Assembly: GCF_029623345.1 (NCBI RefSeq)
Contig: NZ_JAPYKH010000012.1
Coordinates: 62,001-126,000, forward strand
Source: Sphingomonas phyllosphaerae
GTDB taxonomy: Bacteria > Pseudomonadota > Alphaproteobacteria > Sphingomonadales > Sphingomonadaceae
Reading direction: 5' to 3'
Length of the DNA stretch: 64,000 bases
In this document: piece by piece, positions 56,006 through 64,000 of the stretch
Numbering within the stretch: position 1 is the first letter of the stretch
How the letters are laid out: every line of letters begins with the position of its first letter
Notes under the pieces: generated by a model
Told to the model about the DNA's origin: nothing
Seen by the model: only the letters and a program-made list of their open reading frames with translations
Database searches by the model: none
Program-made: the position numbers and the translations under genes

Positions 56006-57400
56006 CTACGCCGCTCGCTCCTTCGCCTCCACCCGCTCCAGCGCGCCGAGGAACTCGCTCGCCCACCAGGTCACGTCCTGCGACTGGACGCCTTCCATCA
56101 GCGCTTCCCAGCGGCGCACGCGCTCGTCGCGCGGCATGCGCAGCGCCTGCCAGATCGCGTCGGACACTTCCTCGGCGCTATACGGGTTCACCAGCAGCGC
56201 CTCGGGCATCTGCTCGGCCGCACCGGCGAAGCGCGACAGCACCAGCACGCCCGGGTCCGCCGGGTCCTGCGCGGCGACATATTCCTTCGCCACCAGGTTC
56301 ATGCCGTCGCGCAGCGGGGTCACCAGCCCGATCTTGGCGGCGCGGTAGATGCCGGCGAGCTGGTCGCGCGGATAGCCCTGGTTAACGTAGCGGATCGGCA
56401 CCCAATCGACGTCGGCATATTCGCCGTTGATCCGCCCCGAAATCTGCTCGAGCGAGGTGCGGATGCGCTGATAGCTCTCCACCGACACGCGGCTGGGCGG
56501 CGCGATCTGGAGCAGGAACACTTCCTTGCGCTCCTCGGGATGCTCGATCAGGAAGCGCTCGTAACCGAGGAAACGCTCCTCCAGCCCCTTGGAATAATCG
56601 AGCCGGTCGACGCCGACGATCATGTCGCGCCCGGTCGCGCTGTCGCGCATCTGGCGATAGGCCAGCCGCGCGGTGACGCCCTTGGACATCTCGGCGAACT
56701 CGGCGGCGTCGATCCCGATCGGGCAGGCCACCAGCTTGACGCAGCGGTCGCCGAGCCGCGCGATGCCGTGCTCGTCGACCGTCGCGCCCATGTCCTGGAT
56801 CGCGAAGTCACGGAACGAGTCGAGCCATTCGGCGGTGTGGAAACCGATCAGGTCATAAGCGAACAACGTCTCCACCAGCTCGCGCGCGTTGGGCAGCGTG
56901 CCGAGCAGCCGCCGCGGCGGCCAGGGGATGTGGAGGAAGAAACCGATCTTGTTGCGGCACCCGCGTGCGCGCAGCTCGGCGCCCAGCGGGAACATGTGAT
57001 AATCCTGGATCCACACCAGATCCTCGGGCTCGATCAGCGGGCGGACGGTATCGGCGAAGCGTTGGTTGGTGCGCTGATAGCCGCCCGCGAACTCGCGCTC
57101 ATATTCGGCCAGGTCGATGCGATAATGGAACAGCGGCCAGAGCGTACGATTGGCATAGCCGTCGTAATATTCCTGGATATCCTGTTCTTCGAGATCCACC
57201 GTCGCGGTGGTCACGCCCTGGTTGCGCTGGAAGTTGATATGGCCGCTGAAGGTCTCGGTCTGCTCGCCCGACCAGCCGAACCACAAGCCGCCGCGATCGC
57301 GCAACGCCGCCGCCATCGCCACCGCCAGCCCGCCTTGCGCCCCCGCGGTGGAACCCTTGGGCGCGGTGACACGGTTCGAGATGACGATCAGCCGACTCAA
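56006..57400 (-). CDS. otsA: Trehalose-6-phosphate synthase
   Basis: Transfers glucose from UDP-glucose to glucose-6-phosphate. The 464-residue GT20 enzyme starts SRLIVISNRVTAPKGSTAGA and GGLAVAMAAALRD. Substrate-site motifs are WIQDYHMFPLGAELR, FFLHIPWPPRRLL, VGVDRLDYSKGLEERFLGYE and TPLRDGMNLVAKEYVAAQDP. The start is a TTG at 57400 whose TTGA overlaps the stop of the GH15 gene by 4 bp, an unusual but convincing coupling. It is the third gene of otsB-GH15-otsA, so the order of translation is phosphatase, hydrolase, synthase. Confidence 0.95.
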   Translation of the reverse strand: MSRLIVISNRVTAPKGSTAGAQGGLAVAMAAALRDRGGLWFGWSGEQTETFSGHINFQRNQGVTTATVDLEEQDIQEYYDGYANRTLWPLFHYRIDLAEYEREFAGGYQRTNQRFADTVRPLIEPEDLVWIQDYHMFPLGAELRARGCRNKIGFFLHIPWPPRRLLGTLPNARELVETLFAYDLIGFHTAEWLDSFRDFAIQDMGATVDEHGIARLGDRCVKLVACPIGIDAAEFAEMSKGVTARLAYRQMRDSATGRDMIVGVDRLDYSKGLEERFLGYERFLIEHPEERKEVFLLQIAPPSRVSVESYQRIRTSLEQISGRINGEYADVDWVPIRYVNQGYPRDQLAGIYRAAKIGLVTPLRDGMNLVAKEYVAAQDPADPGVLVLSRFAGAAEQMPEALLVNPYSAEEVSDAIWQALRMPRDERVRRWEALMEGVQSQDVTWWASEFLGALERVEAKERAA

Positions 57401-59181
57401 CGAATGCTACTCCAGGGTTTGCTCAACATGGCGGCGCAGTTGATCATGCCAACCAGCGAATAGGTTTGCGGATAGTTTCCCCAGAGTTCCCCACTCTGGG
57501 GATCGATGTCCTCGGACAGCAGCCCGGCGGCGGTGCAGCGCGTCAGCATCTCCTCGAACAGCGCGCGCGCCTCGTCGCTGCGGCCGGTGAGGTACAAGGC
57601 CTCGATCAGCCAGAAGGTGCAGACGTTGAAGGCGGTCTCGGGCAGGCCGAAATCGTCCTCGGTGTCGTAGCGCAGCATCGTCGAGCCGCGCCGCAGCCCG
57701 GTCTCGATCGCCGCCAGCGTGTCGAGGAAGCGCGGGTCGTCGGCCTCGAGGAAGCGCAGGTCGAGCAGCTGGAGCACGCTGGCGTCGAGGTCGTCGCCCG
57801 CGAAGGTGGCGGACATACGCCGCGTCTCCTCGCGCCACGCCGCGCCCTCGATGCGCGCGCGGATCACCTGCGCGCGCTCCGCCCATACCGCCTGGCGCTT
57901 GGCCAGCCCGAGCCGCTCGGCGGCGTTGGCGAGCCGGTCGCACGCCGCCCAGCACATCGCGCTGGAATAGGTGTGGACGCTCTGCCGCGTGCGCAGCTCC
58001 CACAGTCCGGCGTCGGGCTGGTCGTAATAGGCCCAGGCGCGCTCGCCGACGCGCTCCAGCGCCTCGAAGTCCTCGACGCCGCTGGCGCGGAACAGGCGAT
58101 GGTCGAAGAAGGCGTGGACCGAGCAGAGCACGATCTGGCCGTAGGCGTCGTGCTGGATCTGCTCGGCCGCCTGGTTGCCGACGCGCACCGGCCCCATGCC
58201 GCGATAGCCGGCGAGCTGCTCCTCGATCCGCTCGGGCAGCTGCGCCTCACCGAGCACGCCGTACAAGGGCTGGATATGCCCGCCGCGCGCCGCGTCGACG
58301 ATGTTGCGCAAATAACCGAGATAACCCTCCAGCACGTCGAGCGCGCCGAGCCGGTTGAGCGCCTGCACGGTGTAATAAGCGTCGCGGATCCAGCAGTAAC
58401 GATAGTCCCAGTTGCGCTGCGACCCGGCATGCTCGGGCACCGAGGTGGTCAGCGCCGCGACGATCGCGCCGGTCTCCTCATGCTGGCACAGCTTGAGCGT
58501 GATCGCACATCGGATCACCGTCTCCTGCCACTCGAGCGGGATCGCCAGCCCGCGCACCCAGCCCTGCCATTCCTGCGTCGTGCGATAGAGCATGAGGTCG
58601 ACGGTGCTGGCGAGGTCGCCCTGGAAGCTCTCGTCCGGCCCGAGGAAGAAGTGGAGCGGGCGCTCGACGCGGAAGGCGTGCTCGCCCTGCACCATCGCGA
58701 TCGGCGCGGTGGTGGTGAGCCGCAGCGCGATCGTGTCGAGCAGCAGCCGCAGGTGGTTGGAGCCGCCGATCTGCTCGCGGCAGCCGCCGCCCCAGCCGCA
58801 GGTCGGGCGCAGCTTGACGCGGACGCGCGGGCTGCCCGCGACCGGGCGGATGATCCGCGCATAGCCGACCGGGCGATAGGTCCGCCCCTCGCGCGCGAAG
58901 CGCGGGCAGAAGTCGATCACCTCGATCGCGCCGCCGTGGCTGTCGACGTGACGCGTGACCAGGATCGGGGTGTTGCGGATATATTCCTGCTCGACCGAGA
59001 CGCTGTCCTCGATCTCGATGCCCCAATAGCCGCTGTCGGGCGCCTCGCCGCCGAGCAGCGCGGAGAAGAGCGGGTCGCCGTCGACGCGCGGGACGCAGCC
59101 CCAGACGAAGCGGCCGGCGCGGTCCACCAGCGCGCTCACCTGGCAATTGCCGATCGGCCACAGGTCGAGGTTGGTCATCAT
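57397..59181 (-). CDS. Glycoside hydrolase family 15 protein (glucoamylase/trehalase-like)
   Basis: A 594-residue (alpha/alpha)6-barrel hydrolase. Features: NCQVSALVDRAGRFVWGCVP, GSQRNWDYRYCWIRDAYYTV (catalytic acid region, WDYRYCWIRDA), QIQHDAYGQIVLCSVHAF, and ETAFNVCTFWLIEALYLTG with LLSEDIDPQSGELWGNYPQT (catalytic base region). No signal peptide, so it is cytoplasmic. GH15 proteins in this context include trehalases as well as glucoamylase-like enzymes; its position between otsB and otsA favours trehalose, which is inference. Its ATG overlaps the otsB stop by 4 bp. Confidence 0.92.
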   Translation of the reverse strand: MMTNLDLWPIGNCQVSALVDRAGRFVWGCVPRVDGDPLFSALLGGEAPDSGYWGIEIEDSVSVEQEYIRNTPILVTRHVDSHGGAIEVIDFCPRFAREGRTYRPVGYARIIRPVAGSPRVRVKLRPTCGWGGGCREQIGGSNHLRLLLDTIALRLTTTAPIAMVQGEHAFRVERPLHFFLGPDESFQGDLASTVDLMLYRTTQEWQGWVRGLAIPLEWQETVIRCAITLKLCQHEETGAIVAALTTSVPEHAGSQRNWDYRYCWIRDAYYTVQALNRLGALDVLEGYLGYLRNIVDAARGGHIQPLYGVLGEAQLPERIEEQLAGYRGMGPVRVGNQAAEQIQHDAYGQIVLCSVHAFFDHRLFRASGVEDFEALERVGERAWAYYDQPDAGLWELRTRQSVHTYSSAMCWAACDRLANAAERLGLAKRQAVWAERAQVIRARIEGAAWREETRRMSATFAGDDLDASVLQLLDLRFLEADDPRFLDTLAAIETGLRRGSTMLRYDTEDDFGLPETAFNVCTFWLIEALYLTGRSDEARALFEEMLTRCTAAGLLSEDIDPQSGELWGNYPQTYSLVGMINCAAMLSKPWSSIR

Positions 59182-59933
59182 GTCTCCGTCGTGTCGGGGG
59201 AGGGGCAGGCGGCGGCGAGCCAGGCGAGTGCGGCGGCGACGTCGTCGAGCCGATAGGCGGCGGCGGTGTCGCGCGCCGGGCCCACCAGCACGCCCGCGCC
59301 GCTAAGGGCGCGCGCGGCGGCAAAGCCCGCCTCGTCGGTCACGTCGTCCCCCATGAACACAGGACGCGTGTGGCGCCGCGCGGGTTCCGCCATCAGCAGG
59401 TCGACGGCGCTGCCCTTGTCGCGCCCGCGCAGGCGCAGCTCGGCCACCATCTTGCCGTGCTGGACCTTGAGGTCGTGCGCGGCGGCGAGCTGGTCGGCGA
59501 GCGCGGTCACTGCTTCTTCGGCCGTGGGGGCCTGGCGATAATGGAGGCCGACGCCGAACGGCTTGTCCTCGATCAGCACGCCGGGGTGAAGCGCGGCGAG
59601 GTCGCGCGCGGCGGCGAGCGCCTCGTCCAGCGCGGGCGGGCGCTCGGGGGCGTAGCAGCCGCCATCGGCGCCTGCGATCTCCAGCCCGTGGCTGCCCGCG
59701 ACGGTGAGCAGGGCGGGGGCGAGCAGCGCGCGCACCTCCGCGACGGGGCGCCCGCTGACGATCGCGACGCGCCCGTCGAGCGCGTCGACCAGCCGCGCGA
59801 GCAGGCTCGGGACATGGTCGGCCACCGCGACCGCGTCGGGCGTGTCGGCGATGTCGACCAGGGTGCCGTCGAAGTCGAGGAACAGGCTGGCTCCGTCGAG
59901 CAGGTCGGCGGGCGGGGGCGGGAGCGCGGTCAT
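59178..59933 (-). CDS. otsB: Trehalose-6-phosphate phosphatase
   Basis: A 251-residue HAD-superfamily phosphatase that releases trehalose from its 6-phosphate. Motif I is LFLDFDGTLVDIADTPDAVA, motif II IVSGRPVAEVR, motif III includes the Lys of LRLRGRDKGSAVDLLM and motif IV PVFMGDDVTDEAGFAAARAL. It is the first gene of the trehalose operon. The ATG at 59933 was chosen because the frame upstream runs into repeat sequence. It is divergent from katG, 335 bp away, which would make a shared stress-responsive control region plausible. Confidence 0.94.
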   Translation of the reverse strand: MTALPPPPADLLDGASLFLDFDGTLVDIADTPDAVAVADHVPSLLARLVDALDGRVAIVSGRPVAEVRALLAPALLTVAGSHGLEIAGADGGCYAPERPPALDEALAAARDLAALHPGVLIEDKPFGVGLHYRQAPTAEEAVTALADQLAAAHDLKVQHGKMVAELRLRGRDKGSAVDLLMAEPARRHTRPVFMGDDVTDEAGFAAARALSGAGVLVGPARDTAAAYRLDDVAAALAWLAAACPSPDTTET

Positions 59934-62500
<2,567 letters not shown>

Positions 62501-62516
62501 GCTGACGTACCGCCAC

Positions 62517-62542
62517 CGTGCTCCGGCGAACGCCGGAGCACG
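62517..62542. repeat. Perfect palindrome after katG
   Basis: CGTGCTCCGGCG-AA-CGCCGGAGCACG has 12-bp perfect arms, 17 bp past the katG stop. It belongs to the CTCCGGCG repeat family seen at 37576 and 22370. It lacks a T-tract but could act as a transcript end or stabiliser. Confidence 0.8.
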
Positions 62543-62699
62543 GCTCGGCCCCGATCGATCGCTCCTACGCCGAGGCGGCGGCAGGTTCCGCCGTACCGCT
62601 TCACCTCCCACTCCCGTCCCGCTACAGCGCTCGCCGAGAAGCGGCGACGGCCGAGCCGTCGGCGGCATTAGCGGCGCACGCGCCGCACAGGAGACGGGC

Positions 62700-63569
62700 A
62701 TGGACAGGATCGGCGTCATTGGCGCGGGGCAGATGGGAGCGGGGATCGCGCAGGTCGCCGCCGCGGCGGGCGCGCACGTGCTGCTCGCCGACGTCGATCA
62801 GGCGCGCGCGGCGAAAGGTCGCGACGGCATCGCCACGCGGCTCGACCGCGACGTGACCAAGCAGAAGATCGACGCCGCCACGCGCGACGCCACGCTCGCC
62901 CGGATCGAGCCGGTCGCGGGCTATGACGCGATGGCGAGCTGCGCGCTGGTGATCGAGGCGGCGACCGAGCGCGAGGAGATCAAGCGCGCGATCTTTGCCG
63001 GGGTCGGCGAGGTGCTGGGCGCGGACGCGATCCTCGCCACCAACACCTCGTCGATCCCAATCACGCGGCTGGCGCAGGCCGCGCCCGATCCAGCGCGCTT
63101 CATCGGCGTGCACTTCTTCAATCCGGTGCCGGTGATGGGGCTGATCGAGGTGATTCGTGGCCTCGCCACCGCCGACGCGACGGTGGCCGCGATCGAGCGT
63201 TTCGCCGCCCGGCTGGGCAAGCGCGTGGTCCATGCCAGCGACGCGCCGGGCTTCATCGTCAACCGCGTGCTGATGCCCTATATCAACGAAGCGGTGTTCG
63301 CGCTGGGCGAGGGCGTCGCGACGATCCCCGACATCGACGCCGCCTGCCAGCTCGGGCTTAACCATCCGATGGGGCCGTTGACGCTGGCCGACTTCATCGG
63401 GCTCGACACCTGCCTCGAGATCACGCGCGTGCTGTTCGACGGCACCGGCGACCCCAAGTTCCGCCCCGCACCGCTGCTGATGAAATACGTCGAAGCCGGC
63501 TGGTATGGGCGCAAGAGTGGGCGCGGCTTCTACGACTACTCGGGCGAGACCCCCGTGCCGACGCGGTGA
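62700..63569 (+). CDS. 3-Hydroxybutyryl-CoA dehydrogenase
   Basis: A 289-residue NAD(P)-dependent dehydrogenase of fatty-acid/butanoate metabolism that interconverts acetoacetyl-CoA and 3-hydroxybutyryl-CoA. The Rossmann motif is [60 protein letters not shown] (catalytic His), [20 protein letters not shown] and the CoA-site block [17 protein letters not shown] follow. GGAGACGG precedes the ATG. Usually linked to electron-transfer flavoprotein genes in sphingomonads; here it is alone, between katG and topA. PHB or crotonyl-CoA use cannot be separated by sequence. Confidence 0.92.
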   Translation: MDRIGVIGAGQMGAGIAQVAAAAGAHVLLADVDQARAAKGRDGIATRLDRDVTKQKIDAATRDATLARIEPVAGYDAMASCALVIEAATEREEIKRAIFAGVGEVLGADAILATNTSSIPITRLAQAAPDPARFIGVHFFNPVPVMGLIEVIRGLATADATVAAIERFAARLGKRVVHASDAPGFIVNRVLMPYINEAVFALGEGVATIPDIDAACQLGLNHPMGPLTLADFIGLDTCLEITRVLFDGTGDPKFRPAPLLMKYVEAGWYGRKSGRGFYDYSGETPVPTR

Positions 63570-63575
63570 GACTCT

Positions 63576-63602
63576 CAATTCCTCCCTGCGAGCGGGAAGG
63601 AT
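63576..63602. repeat. Decayed palindromic repeat
   Basis: ATTCCTCCCTGCGAGCGGGAAGGATT is an imperfect CCTCCC...GGGAAGG stem, a worn member of the CTCCCC family, in the gap before topA. Confidence 0.5.
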
Positions 63603-63698
63603 TGTTGCCGCCGCTCCCCCGCTCACTCCCCTCGCTTGACGCGCCCGCTCCGGCCACCCACCCTCGCGCGTACACGTAAGGACCGCTACCGACCGCTT

Positions 63699-64000
63699 AT
63701 GCAGCTCGTCATCGTCGAATCGCCCGCCAAGGCGAAGACCATCGAAAAATACCTCGGCTCGGATTATCGCGTGCTCGCGAGCTACGGCCATATCCGCGAC
63801 CTGCCGCCACGCGACGGGTCAGTGAACCCCGACGAGGGGTTCGCGATGGAATGGGAGAATTACGCGGACAAGGCCAAGCAGCTCAAGGCGATCGCCGATC
63901 TCGCCAAGACCGCCGACCGGCTGATCCTCGCGACCGACCCCGATCGCGAGGGTGAGGCGATCTCGTGGCACGTTCAGGAGGTGCTGGCCAAGCGCAAGGT
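63699..64000 (+). CDS. topA: DNA topoisomerase I, N-terminal part (partial)
   Basis: The frame starts MQLVIVESPAKAKTIEKYLG and continues SDYRVLASYGHIRDLPPRDG, then LILATDPDREGEAISWHVQE, the TOPRIM domain with its catalytic Glu and DxDxE metal motif, and runs off the right edge after 100 codons. This is the type IA topoisomerase that relaxes negative supercoils. GTAAGGAC lies upstream. The active-site Tyr lies beyond the window. Confidence 0.97.
   Translation, partial: MQLVIVESPAKAKTIEKYLGSDYRVLASYGHIRDLPPRDGSVNPDEGFAMEWENYADKAKQLKAIADLAKTADRLILATDPDREGEAISWHVQEVLAKRK

Overview
The window (about 68-70% G+C by eye) looks like chromosome of a sphingomonad, most likely Sphingomonas, in the Alphaproteobacteria. 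Supporting signs are an alphaproteobacterial LexA box (GTTC-N7-GTTC) ahead of an imuA-imuB-dnaE2 mutagenesis cassette, two large TonB-dependent receptors, a cysNC fusion, HWE/HisKA_2 histidine kinases, an alginate-export-type porin, an otsB-GH15-otsA trehalose operon, and many short palindromic intergenic repeats. No phage, plasmid or CRISPR locus is visible. The taxonomic call is inferred from gene content.

Layout. 1-6.4 kb: SOS mutagenesis operon on the minus strand (imuA, imuB, dnaE2; dnaE2 runs off the left edge). 6.7-11.5 kb: branched-chain 2-oxoacid dehydrogenase E1alpha, E1beta and E2, then a PP2C-type phosphatase. 11.6-13.4 kb: two tandem 46-47 aa membrane proteins and a PQQ-type sugar dehydrogenase. 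13.7-19.1 kb: a signalling block with a PAS/HWE kinase, a CHASE3 kinase, a CheY-like regulator and a receiver/HisKA_2 kinase. 19.2-23.8 kb: three very small membrane proteins, a flavin oxidoreductase, a metallophosphoesterase and an MFS exporter. 23.9-30.6 kb: two chemoreceptors, a porin, a low-density region with an IS remnant, and a Crp/Fnr regulator. 30.8-37.5 kb: tRNA-Tyr, an RlmB-type methyltransferase, ferredoxin, 3-methyladenine glycosylase, several envelope proteins of unknown role, and MTA phosphorylase. 37.6-43.1 kb: a TonB-dependent receptor facing ccmF-ccmG-ccmH. 43.3-47.5 kb: a gene remnant, then cysQ-cysD-cysNC (sulfate activation). 47.7-53.0 kb: a second TonB-dependent receptor and tyrosine catabolism (hppD, hmgA, a Rieske protein). 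53.4-60 kb: MscS channel, PAS chemoreceptor and the trehalose operon. 60.2-64 kb: katG, 3-hydroxybutyryl-CoA dehydrogenase and the start of topA.

The most striking signal is a set of interspersed palindromic repeats (several families, most with CTCCCC...GGGGAG, CTCCGGCG...CGCCGGAG or CCCGGNN...CCGGGAT cores). Most copies lie between genes, but related sequence also lies in frame inside three coding regions: the C-terminal part of dnaE2 (about 144 extra codons), the N-terminal linker of imuB (about 190 extra codons) and the linker of the E2 acyltransferase (about 75 codons). One full-length copy separates E1alpha from E1beta, and its last stem supplies the Shine-Dalgarno sequence of E1beta. 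This is the best candidate here for something little described: repeats domesticated as protein spacers, two of them in the same SOS operon.

All coordinates and translations were read by eye. Family names rest on motif recognition and no search was run.
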